Source: Nitrosomonadaceae bacterium (GTDB lineage Bacteria; Pseudomonadota; Gammaproteobacteria; Burkholderiales; Nitrosomonadaceae). From it: 17,656 nucleotides of DNA. The notes under the pieces are model-generated. The model made no database searches and was not told where the DNA came from. It worked only from the letters and a program-made list of their open reading frames with translations. The position numbers and the translations under genes are program-made. The stretch's first letter is position 1, and each line of letters begins with the position of its first letter. Location: assembly GCA_024644425.1 (NCBI GenBank), contig JAHELA010000015.1, forward strand, positions 1-17,656. The letters run 5' to 3'. Shown here in pieces: positions 7,334-14,353 of the stretch.

Positions 7334-8707
7334 CTATCCATCCTCCCCCACTTTCACATCATTTTCTGAGCCTGTATCTTCTTTCTTATCCAATTTCATT
7401 TCATTTTTTGATTCAGTCTCTACTTTTTCTTCCACTTTAATCTCTATTTCTGTCTTCGTTTCTGTTTTTCTTCCTGCTTCCGCTTCCGATCTTACTTTAG
7501 CTTTAGATTCCGCTGTAGATGCAGATTCTATTAGTTTATTATCATTTTTATCGGCCCCAGCATTTTCCAGCATACGCTTATGTTTAGCTGAATTAGAGTT
7601 AATGGATACGGTTTTTTTTCTGACTGCAAGTCGGTACTTGCGTATCGCATCATAGCTTGAGGAGATATTGGGAAGCTCAATATTAATTTCTTTATCGTGT
7701 AATTGGCGTAAGGTTTCTAGCATACTGATAGTAAGTTTAGATTTATTGTCGTAATACTTATTGATCCATTCTATAGAAATCTTGAGATTGGTCTTGAAGT
7801 TTATTGTATCGCGAGCAAGTAGAGCGTTATGTGCTGACAGTAGGCGCAATTTTAGATTCTCACGTAGAAAATATGAATGTGAAGGTGGCGGTATATTTTG
7901 CTTGTCCACATGTTGAATACGTACTAATTGTTTTATGTCATTCCAAATTTCTTGAAAAAATTCTGACAATGCCCCGTCTGGTATCCAAGTAATGGATGGA
8001 GGGGTGTCAGATATTGATGGGCGGATTTCCATTATTAGTGGCAGTTTATCTACTGCTTCAGCAAGATTTTCAAGTCGTAGGCTAATGTCCATAGTATCAA
8101 CCTTTGGTAAAGCTTTCAGTAGATTTATGTCTTTTGTAAGCGCGCTTCGTACAGGAAACAGTTGTGGGTGGTTTATACGTTGTAGTCTTACGTTGGCCTC
8201 TTGCATTGCAATTAGGGCAGATTTTACATTATTTGCTATTTGTAGTTGTTGGTTTGCAATAAGAAGCAACTGCTCTACTTCTTCCATTGTTACTTCGTCA
8301 CGACTAGGTGCAAGATTTTGGTAAAGCTCCTCCAGGGTTTCTTGCCTATTTATAGATTCAGTTAGGTTAGTTTCGAGTAACTTAATTTTAGCTTCTATTT
8401 CCTCACGACTTTCTCTAACCTCGTCAGTAATATTAGTTATCTCCTTATTAGAAGAATCTACTTCTATCAAACGAGAATCTACTTCTAACACAAGCTTTTC
8501 AAACTCTTTCTGTAAATCTTTAATTTGACTGTTAGCTTCAAACCATTGCCATGCTGCAATGACAGCAACAGCTATAGCAGCAATCAAAAGTAGAAAGACA
8601 AAGTAATTAAGACCTTTTTTCTTACCAGCAGTATGTGGCTTGCCACTACCTTCTGGATTACTTACTTCCGGCTTTTTGGTAACATCAGATTGAATTTCTG
8701 TGCTCAT
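7334..8707 (-). CDS. hemX: HemX-like membrane protein with extended charged tail
   Basis: The 457-residue protein has a short cytoplasmic N-terminus, one membrane segment (about 34-53, NYFVFLLLIAAIAVAVIAAW) and a long coiled-coil region (about 56-125, rich in E, K and L heptads). The conserved HemX core follows: EEVEQLLLIANQQLQIANNV near 142-161 and YFLRENLKLRLLSAHNALLARD near 279-300. HemX accompanies HemY in proteobacterial heme operons. It is sometimes annotated as a uroporphyrinogen-III methyltransferase because of past fusions, but no methyltransferase domain is present here. From about residue 380 to the end the protein becomes a low-complexity tail of E, K, T and S, unlike the conserved core. 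The usual neighbour hemD is missing upstream. The Shine-Dalgarno sequence is weak. Confidence 0.88.
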   Translation of the reverse strand: MSTEIQSDVTKKPEVSNPEGSGKPHTAGKKKGLNYFVFLLLIAAIAVAVIAAWQWFEANSQIKDLQKEFEKLVLEVDSRLIEVDSSNKEITNITDEVRESREEIEAKIKLLETNLTESINRQETLEELYQNLAPSRDEVTMEEVEQLLLIANQQLQIANNVKSALIAMQEANVRLQRINHPQLFPVRSALTKDINLLKALPKVDTMDISLRLENLAEAVDKLPLIMEIRPSISDTPPSITWIPDGALSEFFQEIWNDIKQLVRIQHVDKQNIPPPSHSYFLRENLKLRLLSAHNALLARDTINFKTNLKISIEWINKYYDNKSKLTISMLETLRQLHDKEINIELPNISSSYDAIRKYRLAVRKKTVSINSNSAKHKRMLENAGADKNDNKLIESASTAESKAKVRSEAEAGRKTETKTEIEIKVEEKVETESKNEMKLDKKEDTGSENDVKVGEDG

Positions 8708-8823
8708 ATTTTTTTAAAAAATATCTATTTTCACTGTTATCACAACATGATCATCAATATATACCAACAACTAGAACTAGTGGACTATTATTATGTGGTT
8801 AATAGATTAGGATAACCGCTTGT
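8708..8823 (-). other. Gap between hemC and hemX where hemD is expected
   Basis: In many proteobacteria hemD (uroporphyrinogen-III synthase) lies between hemC and hemX. Here only 116 bases separate them. All three minus-strand frames contain stops within the first dozen or so codons after hemC, and I could not recognise a HemD fragment. A small direct repeat (AACTAG twice, 8769-8780) and an AT-rich run before hemX are the only other structure. A hemX promoter could lie here, since a TATATT-like -10 is present, but no matching -35 is clear. Confidence 0.6.
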
Positions 8824-9771
8824 TTAGTCGTTTGTATACTCTAGCGCTGCCAAAATTTCATCCGCACCTTGCATCTTTAAGTTTCGCGCTAAGTCTACAC
8901 CCATAATTTTGCCTGCTTCTGGACTGCCACATAATTGGTTACTTACCATGCGAGACCCGTCAGGGCTTGCGACGAAACCGCGTAGAATCAATTTTTGTTC
9001 TACAATTTCTGCAAAGCCACCAAGCGGTACTTGGCAACTTCCCCCAAGTTCTCGACTCATAGCTCGTTCTGCTTCTACACACTGAGCAGTTTCAAGGTGA
9101 TGTAGCGGTTTCATGAGTTTAACCATGTCAGATTTATCAGACAAACATTCTATTCCAAGCGCACCCTGTCCTACTGCTGGAAGACTTAGCTCTGTACTTA
9201 ATTCGGTTGTAATGCGGTTAGCTAGACCAAGACGCTTTAGGCCTGCTGCTGCTAGAATTATTGCCGCATATTGCCCTTCATCCAGTTTACGCAATCGCGT
9301 CTGCACATTACCTCGTAACGGCTGTACTTGTAAATGAGGGAAACGTGCTCCCAACTGGCTTTCACGACGTAAGCTAGAAGTGCCTACCACGCTGCCAGCT
9401 GGAAGTTCGTCAAGGCTAGTATACTGGTTAGAGACAAAAGCATCACGTGGATCTTCACGTTTTCCAATGGCAGCTAGTATAAATCCTGATGGCAAATTCA
9501 TTGGTATATCCTTCATGGAATGTACAGCAATATCTGCGCGCCCCTCTATCATTGATTGTTCTAATTCTTTTGTAAACAATCCTTTGCCCCCAATTTTGGA
9601 GAGTGATGTATCAAGTATCTGGTCTCCACGAGTGGTCATGCCGAGAATACTAATTTCGCTTTGTGGGTATAATTTTGCTAGCAATTGCCTGACAAAATTT
9701 GCTTGCCAGAGAGCAAGTGTGCTTTCGCGCGTAGCAATTATGATTTTTGAAGGTATAGACGGGTTTGGCAT
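8824..9771 (-). CDS. hemC: Hydroxymethylbilane synthase (porphobilinogen deaminase)
   Basis: HemC joins four porphobilinogen units into hydroxymethylbilane in the cytoplasm, the step before uroporphyrinogen III. The 315-residue length is normal. Visible marks are ATRESTLALWQA near the N-terminus, FTKELE, HSMKDIP at 84-90 with the catalytic Asp88, the arginine-rich substrate region GTSSLRRESQL and PLRGNVQTRLRKL, LPAVGQGALGIEC, and the dipyrromethane cofactor cysteine Cys246 in ELGGSCQVPLGG. It heads the minus-strand run hemC-hemX-hemY. Its substrate flow implies that a uroporphyrinogen-III synthase must exist elsewhere in the genome. The start ATG has no strong Shine-Dalgarno sequence. It fits the usual family N-terminus with only a few extra residues. 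Confidence 0.96.
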   Translation of the reverse strand: MPNPSIPSKIIIATRESTLALWQANFVRQLLAKLYPQSEISILGMTTRGDQILDTSLSKIGGKGLFTKELEQSMIEGRADIAVHSMKDIPMNLPSGFILAAIGKREDPRDAFVSNQYTSLDELPAGSVVGTSSLRRESQLGARFPHLQVQPLRGNVQTRLRKLDEGQYAAIILAAAGLKRLGLANRITTELSTELSLPAVGQGALGIECLSDKSDMVKLMKPLHHLETAQCVEAERAMSRELGGSCQVPLGGFAEIVEQKLILRGFVASPDGSRMVSNQLCGSPEAGKIMGVDLARNLKMQGADEILAALEYTND

Positions 9772-10124
9772 TTATATGATAATGAAAGAATTACATAATT
9801 TGCCGTTCATTTTAACACGAGCAATTGCTGCTTGTTCTGGGTGGTAAGTGGATTTTTTTATATAGATTACATAACAAATTTAAGAGCATTTAGAAATGAT
9901 AGTTTTTAAAAGAATCATTTCTATGTTTTAGTAATTTCTTTGATAAATAAAGATTAGAGAAGAAACAAAATATGACGCTTTTATGTTTATAGCATTAACG
10001 TTACATACATTAGTCAAACTTAAGGGTTAAAGAAGATTTAACTAGTAAAGAGCTGGTACAATTTCGATTTTTATTTTCTTCTACATATTAATATGATTAC
10101 GTAGAAACTAGGAACTAATTTATA
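9772..10124. promoter_or_regulatory. 353-base divergent intergenic region (hemC / small exported protein)
   Basis: This is the longest stretch without a recognised gene, and it must hold promoters for hemC on the minus strand and for the rightward run on the plus strand. It is very AT-rich. It contains a 10-bp palindrome (AGCAATTGCT, 9820-9829), the strong dyad at 9891-9923, and a TAAAAT-like minus-strand -10 around 9806-9815 without a good -35. A 23-codon open frame at 9776-9847 (+) has no support. I see no tRNA or other RNA gene. Confidence 0.5.
9891..9923. repeat. Perfect 10-bp dyad upstream of hemC
   Basis: TAGAAATGAT (9891-9900) and ATCATTTCTA (9914-9923) are exact reverse complements separated by 13 bases. 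The spacer itself has TTTT opposite AAAA, so the element is nearly symmetric over 33 bases. It lies about 120 bases upstream of hemC and about 200 bases upstream of the small exported gene. Its size and symmetry would suit a dimeric regulator site or a cruciform/hairpin. No specific regulator is recognised. Confidence 0.6.
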
Positions 10125-10481
10125 ATGAAAAGAAAATTGTTTCTGTCAGTTTTAGTTATTGCTATGGCAGGTGTACTTGTCGGCAATGTTCATGCCCAAT
10201 TATCTCGCTTATTTCCTATACCTCCATCAAATAGTAAGCTGGGTGAACTAACAGCGATTGACTACCCGAAAATAGAGATAAGCGGCAAGCTGTTGCAGTT
10301 AGGTGCAGGCGGTCAAATTCGCGGGACAGATAACCTCATTGTTCTGCCATCGATGCTTAGCGAGTTCGGGCCCGTCTTATATTGGATTGGACCTACAGGT
10401 GACGTACAAAGAATTTGGCTGCTCACTACCGAAGAAGCTGCTCAGGTAGAGATAGAGGGAAAGTACGAAAAAGATGAGTGA
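10125..10481 (+). CDS. Small exported protein of unknown function
   Basis: I do not recognise a named family. The 118-residue protein starts with a clear Sec signal peptide: MKRK, a hydrophobic core at about residues 5-20, then N-V-H-A at 21-24, a good signal-peptidase I site before Gln25. There is no lipobox cysteine, and the mature part (about 94 residues) contains no cysteine at all. It is mixed polar/hydrophobic with likely beta strands (KIEISGKLLQLGAGGQIRG, LIVLPS, PVLYWIGPTGDVQRIWLL) and ends in an acidic and lysine-rich tail. A soluble periplasmic protein is likely. AGGA lies 11 bases before the ATG, a loose Shine-Dalgarno sequence. It is 44 bases upstream of miaB and may be the first gene of the rightward run, though a separate miaB promoter is possible. 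Confidence 0.75.
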   Translation: MKRKLFLSVLVIAMAGVLVGNVHAQLSRLFPIPPSNSKLGELTAIDYPKIEISGKLLQLGAGGQIRGTDNLIVLPSMLSEFGPVLYWIGPTGDVQRIWLLTTEEAAQVEIEGKYEKDE

Positions 10482-10493
10482 AGAAATACCTAA

Positions 10494-10512
10494 TTTATTA
10501 ATAGTTTATTAA
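10494..10512 (+). repeat. 11-bp-phased direct repeat before miaB
   Basis: TTTATTAA occurs twice, at 10494-10501 and 10505-10512, with starts 11 bases apart, about one helical turn. It fills most of the 44-base gap before miaB. In such AT-rich sequence this could be chance. It might mark bent promoter DNA or a tandem protein-binding site. Confidence 0.35.
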
Positions 10513-10525
10513 CAATTCTTTATTT

Positions 10526-11920
10526 ATGGCAAAGAAACTCTATATCAAAACTTTTGGTTGCCAAATGAATGAATATGACTCTGCGAAAATCGTGGATACA
10601 CTTCATGCTGCAGAGGGTATGGAGCAAACGGATGACCCAAAAAATGCTGACATGATATTTTTTAACACTTGTTCAGTACGTGAAAAAGCTCAAGAAAAAG
10701 TATTTCATGATTTGGGGCGTATCAAGTCTTTGAAAAAAGCTAATCCTGCTTTAATCATTGGTGTGGGAGGATGTGTTGCTAGTCAAGAGGGAGCAACCAT
10801 TATTAAGCGAGCACCTTATGTAGATGTGGTATTCGGACCACAAACTTTACATCGGCTTCCACAATTGATAAAAGCTCGTGAAGATACTGGTCGACCACAG
10901 GTAGACATTACTTTTCCTGAGATTGAGAAATTTGATTATTTACCAGAGTCATTGATTCAGCGTAAGGGGCGTGTAAGAGCTTTTGTTTCTATTATGGAGG
11001 GCTGTAGCAAGTATTGCAGTTTTTGTGTGGTGCCTTATACTCGTGGTGAGGAGGTCTCGCGTCCATTGAACGATGTTCTAATAGAGATTGAGAGGCTAGC
11101 AAATAATGGTATCAAAGAAGTTACCCTATTAGGGCAGAATGTAAATGCCTATCGTGGAATAATGGAAGATGGGGTAGGGTGTGATGTTGCAGATCTGGCG
11201 TTGTTGCTTACATGTATCAATGAGATTCCTGGAATTGAACGTATTCGGTATACAACGTCTCATCCTAGAGAATTCACTACGCGCCTTATAGAAACCTATG
11301 AAAGGTTACCAAAACTGGTAAGCCACGTACATTTGCCAGTACAGTCTGGTTCTGATCGAATTTTGGCAGCAATGAAACGTGGATACACAACATTGGAATA
11401 CAAATCCATTGTACGAGAGCTTCGAACTATTCGCCCAGATATATCTATCACATCTGATTTTATCATTGGTTTCCCTGGAGAGACCGAAGAAGATTTTGAA
11501 GCTACAATGGAACTGGTTGAAGAAGTAAATTTTGATGATTCTTTCAGTTTTATTTATAGCCCACGTCCTGGCACGCCAGCTGCCGAGTTATCAGACGAAA
11601 CCCCAAACAAAATGAAGCAAGATCGATTACAACGTATTCAGAAAAAGATTCAGCTTCAGTCACTAACTTTTAGTCAAGATATGTTAGGAAGTACTCAGCG
11701 TATTTTAATAGAAGGGATATCAAAGAAAAATTATGGTGAACTTTGTGGACGTACCGATAACAACCGTATGGTAAATTTCTCTGGTGATGCTAGTGAAATT
11801 GGAAGTTTTATTGATGTTGTAATAACTGGTGCCTTGTCGCATTCATTACGTGGTGAAATTGTAAGCAGCGCAAATACTAGCTTATCTTCTATAAAGCATG
11901 ATTGTCACTACAAAAATTAG
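10526..11920 (+). CDS. miaB: tRNA-2-methylthio-N6-isopentenyladenosine synthase MiaB
   Basis: MiaB is a radical-SAM methylthiotransferase that adds a methylthio group to i6A37 in tRNAs reading UNN codons. All three domains are present in 464 residues. The N-terminal UPF0004 domain holds the auxiliary 4Fe-4S cluster through Cys12, Cys49 and Cys83 (FGCQMNEYDS, NTCSVRE, GGCVASQ). The radical-SAM core has Cys160, Cys164 and Cys167 (GCSKYCSFCVVPYTRG). The C-terminal TRAM domain starts near residue 385 and carries RTDNNRMVNF. LPVQSGSDRIL and ITSDFIIGFPGET are further family phrases. No Shine-Dalgarno sequence precedes the ATG (an AT-rich run with TTTATTT), but the start matches the family N-terminus closely. 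phoH follows after 25 bases. Confidence 0.97.
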   Translation: MAKKLYIKTFGCQMNEYDSAKIVDTLHAAEGMEQTDDPKNADMIFFNTCSVREKAQEKVFHDLGRIKSLKKANPALIIGVGGCVASQEGATIIKRAPYVDVVFGPQTLHRLPQLIKAREDTGRPQVDITFPEIEKFDYLPESLIQRKGRVRAFVSIMEGCSKYCSFCVVPYTRGEEVSRPLNDVLIEIERLANNGIKEVTLLGQNVNAYRGIMEDGVGCDVADLALLLTCINEIPGIERIRYTTSHPREFTTRLIETYERLPKLVSHVHLPVQSGSDRILAAMKRGYTTLEYKSIVRELRTIRPDISITSDFIIGFPGETEEDFEATMELVEEVNFDDSFSFIYSPRPGTPAAELSDETPNKMKQDRLQRIQKKIQLQSLTFSQDMLGSTQRILIEGISKKNYGELCGRTDNNRMVNFSGDASEIGSFIDVVITGALSHSLRGEIVSSANTSLSSIKHDCHYKN

Positions 11921-11945
11921 GCTTATTAACTGTTTTTAATGTCCG

Positions 11946-12920
11946 TTGAAACCTAAACCAGTAGAAATTTCTTTTCCTTCAGACGATAATCAGCGCCTTG
12001 CAAATTTATGCGGGGTGATGGATGAAAACCTCACGCAAATTGAGGCTGCTCTTGATGTTTCCATAAAACGGCGTGGCGAGCATTTCAACATTGGAGGCAA
12101 AGTTGCTCAAACCAGGCTAGCGGTATGGTTAATACAACATTTATACAGTCAGGCAAAACATAATTTGAGCATAGAGCAAGTTCAGTTAGGGTTAATTGAG
12201 GTGATGAATCCACATCACCCAGCAAAACAAACAACTCCTTCTTCTGTTGAACCGGAAGTGCCAATACCAGCACTAATTACTCGCCGAAACGATTTACACG
12301 GTCGGACGCCGCGCCAGGTATTGTATTTAAAACAGATTCAAGAACATGATATTACTTTTGCTATTGGGCCAGCAGGTACAGGTAAGACATATCTTGCAGT
12401 AGCTAGTGCTGTTGACGCTCTGGAGCGAGATACGATAGAGCGCATTGTACTAGTACGTCCAGCTGTAGAAGCTGGAGAGCGTCTGGGTTTTCTTCCTGGT
12501 GACATGGCGCAAAAAGTAGATCCCTATTTAAGGCCACTTTATGATGCACTATATGATTTAATGGGTTTCGATAAGACTAGCAAACAGTTTGAGCGTAGTG
12601 CAATTGAGATTGCTCCGTTAGCTTTTATGCGTGGGCGTACATTAAATAAATCATTCATCATCCTTGATGAAGCGCAGAATACTACTCCAGAGCAGATTAA
12701 AATGTTTCTTACTCGTATTGGGTTTGGTTCAAAGGTGATTGTAACAGGCGATGTCACTCAAATTGATTTGCCTAAGAACCAGAAGAGTGGATTGGTGGAG
12801 GCTAAGCAGGTGTTAGAAAAAGTACGTGGTGTGGCTTTCACCAATTTTGAGTCTGAAGATGTAGTGCGCCATCCCTTGGTGCAGAGAATTGTTAACGCAT
12901 ACGAAAAGTATGAAAAATAA
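11946..12920 (+). CDS. phoH: PhoH-family P-loop NTPase
   Basis: The protein of 324 residues has an N-terminal KH-like part (to about 90) and a PhoH ATPase domain. Walker A is GPAGTGKT at 141-148 and Walker B is FIILDEAQ at 237-244, followed by the sensor-like VTGDVTQIDLP and RHPLVQRIV near the end. PhoH/YbeZ proteins partner with YbeY in ribosome and RNA quality control, and ybeY is the next gene. The best in-frame start is a TTG at 11946, without a Shine-Dalgarno sequence. An ATG at 11939 is out of frame and stops after five codons. Dropping one base there would give an ATG-started N-terminus (see findings). The stop overlaps the start of ybeY by 11 bases. Confidence 0.93.
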   Translation: MKPKPVEISFPSDDNQRLANLCGVMDENLTQIEAALDVSIKRRGEHFNIGGKVAQTRLAVWLIQHLYSQAKHNLSIEQVQLGLIEVMNPHHPAKQTTPSSVEPEVPIPALITRRNDLHGRTPRQVLYLKQIQEHDITFAIGPAGTGKTYLAVASAVDALERDTIERIVLVRPAVEAGERLGFLPGDMAQKVDPYLRPLYDALYDLMGFDKTSKQFERSAIEIAPLAFMRGRTLNKSFIILDEAQNTTPEQIKMFLTRIGFGSKVIVTGDVTQIDLPKNQKSGLVEAKQVLEKVRGVAFTNFESEDVVRHPLVQRIVNAYEKYEK

Positions 12921-13410
12921 AAATGAAGTTCCCAAGATTCCTAAAGGAACTGTTCGGAACAATATAAAATTAAAACTAACTGTACAGTACGCAAACGAGA
13001 TTACACCTTATTTAAAGCAGATTCCTACACGGACACTTTTTCGTAAATGGTTTAAGGCTGGGCTGATACAAAATGCAGAGATTGCATTGCGTATAGTTGG
13101 CGAGGCGGAGGGTTATAGATACAACAGAAAATTTCGCGGCGAAGACTATGCCACTAACGTATTAACTTTTGTTTATGGCGATACTATACCGCTGTCTGGA
13201 GATGTTGTGATATGTGCATCTGTTGTTGAAAGGGAGGCAAATCAGCAGCAGAAAGATCTGATGGCACATTATGCGCATCTTGTAGTACACAGTGTTCTTC
13301 ATCTACAGGGCTATGAGCATAGAAATCGTAAAAGTACAGAGATAATGGAGACGTTAGAAACAAAAATTATCATGAGACTTGGGTTTGATAATCCCTACCA
13401 AGAATTTTAA
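12910..13410 (+). CDS. ybeY: Endoribonuclease/rRNA maturation factor YbeY
   Basis: YbeY is a zinc-dependent single-strand endoribonuclease for 16S rRNA 3'-end maturation and ribosome quality control. The 166-residue protein carries the metal motif H-x3-H-x5-H at His127, His131 and His137 (HSVLHLQGYEH), and the upstream signature RGEDYATNVLTF near 76-87. I chose the ATG at 12910, which overlaps the end of phoH by 11 bases. The alternative TTG at 12889 is less likely. About 18 polar, lysine-rich residues precede the usual family beginning (KLKLTVQYA), a modest extension. The tight overlap with phoH fits the YbeY-YbeZ partnership and suggests coupled translation. Confidence 0.94.
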   Translation: MKNKNEVPKIPKGTVRNNIKLKLTVQYANEITPYLKQIPTRTLFRKWFKAGLIQNAEIALRIVGEAEGYRYNRKFRGEDYATNVLTFVYGDTIPLSGDVVICASVVEREANQQQKDLMAHYAHLVVHSVLHLQGYEHRNRKSTEIMETLETKIIMRLGFDNPYQEF

Positions 13411-13519
13411 GTTTATTGACTCAAATGCGAAATATAAATTAATGAGTTAAGAATGACTGTGACAGTTTTATACATAGTTACTTAAATCCTATTTTTTAAA
13501 TTCTGACTAATGTTTTAAA
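13411..13519 (+). promoter_or_regulatory. 109-base gap before corC with possible internal promoter
   Basis: This is the only sizeable gap in the right-hand run. TTGACT at 13416-13421 and TTAATG at 13439-13444 are 17 bases apart, a possible sigma-70 promoter with a good -35 and a poor -10. TATACA near 13469 is a second -10 candidate without a clear -35. A small palindrome ACTGT-G-ACAGT lies at 13456-13466 and is followed by TTTTA. An internal promoter or weak attenuator is plausible but not proven. Confidence 0.35.
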
Positions 13520-14353
13520 ATGGATAATCCCTTACCTAAACCTAAATGGCTTGAACGCTTAAGTACGATGCTACTACGTGAGCCGGAAGATCGTGAACAG
13601 TTGATTGAGTTATTACATTCTGCGTTTGAACGCAACCTTCTGGATTCTGACGCTTTGAGCATGATTGAGGGCGTGATGCAAGTTTCTGAGATGAAAGCAA
13701 GCGATATTATGGTGCCACGTTCACAAATGGATGTAATTGACATCAGTGAAACACCAGATAAGTTTGTTCCGCTAATGATCGAAACAGCGCACTCACGTTT
13801 TCCAGTAACTGAGAACAGTAAAGATAACGTTATTGGCATTTTGTTGGCAAAGGATTTATTACGTTATTACGCGGGCGGAGAAGAGTTCAATGCACGTGAA
13901 ATATTACGTCCTGTGGTGTTCATTCCTGAATCCAAACGGTTAAATGTGCTTCTAAAAGATTTTCGTAGCAACCGAAACCACATTGCGATAGTAGTGGATG
14001 AGTATGGTGGTGTCGCAGGATTAGTAACTATAGAAGATGTTTTGGAACAGATTGTTGGAGAAATCGAAGATGAGTACGATTATGATGAGTCCGAAGACAA
14101 TATTGTTCAGGAACTGAATGGGCACTACCGTGTAAAAGCCGTTACTGAAATAGCTGATTTTAATTTAATGCTTGGCGTGGAATTTAGTGATGATGATTAC
14201 GATACGGTTGGTGGCTTAGTATTGAACAAATTTGGCAGGTTGCCGAAGCGTGGTGAGTCAGTTGTCATTGGTTCCTTAAAATTTATTGTACTACGTGCAG
14301 ATAGTCGTAGATTGCATACAGTATTGGTTGAGGAAATTAAGTGCGAGGATTGA
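13520..14353 (+). CDS. corC: CorC/HlyC-family CBS-domain protein
   Basis: The 277-residue soluble protein lacks the membrane DUF21 part of longer relatives, as expected for CorC (YbeX). It contains two CBS domains (about 62-122, with MVPRSQMDVI, and about 129-185, with VVDEYGGVAGLVTIEDVLEQIVGEI) and a C-terminal CorC_HlyC transporter-associated domain (about 198-275, with DDDYDTVGGLVLNKFGRLP). CorC was linked to magnesium and cobalt efflux with CorA. More recent work ties YbeX to ribosome and RNA metabolism, which suits its place after ybeY. An acidic stretch (EIEDEYDYDESED, 181-193) joins the domains. No Shine-Dalgarno sequence precedes the ATG. The gene's end overlaps lnt by 13 bases. Confidence 0.94.
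   Translation: MDNPLPKPKWLERLSTMLLREPEDREQLIELLHSAFERNLLDSDALSMIEGVMQVSEMKASDIMVPRSQMDVIDISETPDKFVPLMIETAHSRFPVTENSKDNVIGILLAKDLLRYYAGGEEFNAREILRPVVFIPESKRLNVLLKDFRSNRNHIAIVVDEYGGVAGLVTIEDVLEQIVGEIEDEYDYDESEDNIVQELNGHYRVKAVTEIADFNLMLGVEFSDDDYDTVGGLVLNKFGRLPKRGESVVIGSLKFIVLRADSRRLHTVLVEEIKCED

Noticed and set aside
7250..8330. Open frames on the plus strand opposite hemX and hemY
   Set aside because: They mirror the coding strand of well-supported genes. The longest is serine-rich because it is antisense to the charged HemX tail.
9776..9797. Fur-box-like sequence (GATAATGA...) next to the hemC start
   Set aside because: Only the first half matches the consensus; the second half does not, so the match is too weak to call.
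9776..9847. A 23-codon open frame on the plus strand beginning just upstream of hemC
   Set aside because: It has no ribosome site and no recognisable similarity, and it lies in the expected hemC promoter region.
12889..12909. TTG at 12889 as the ybeY start
   Set aside because: It would extend an already long N-terminus and deepen the phoH overlap, while an ATG at 12910 is available.
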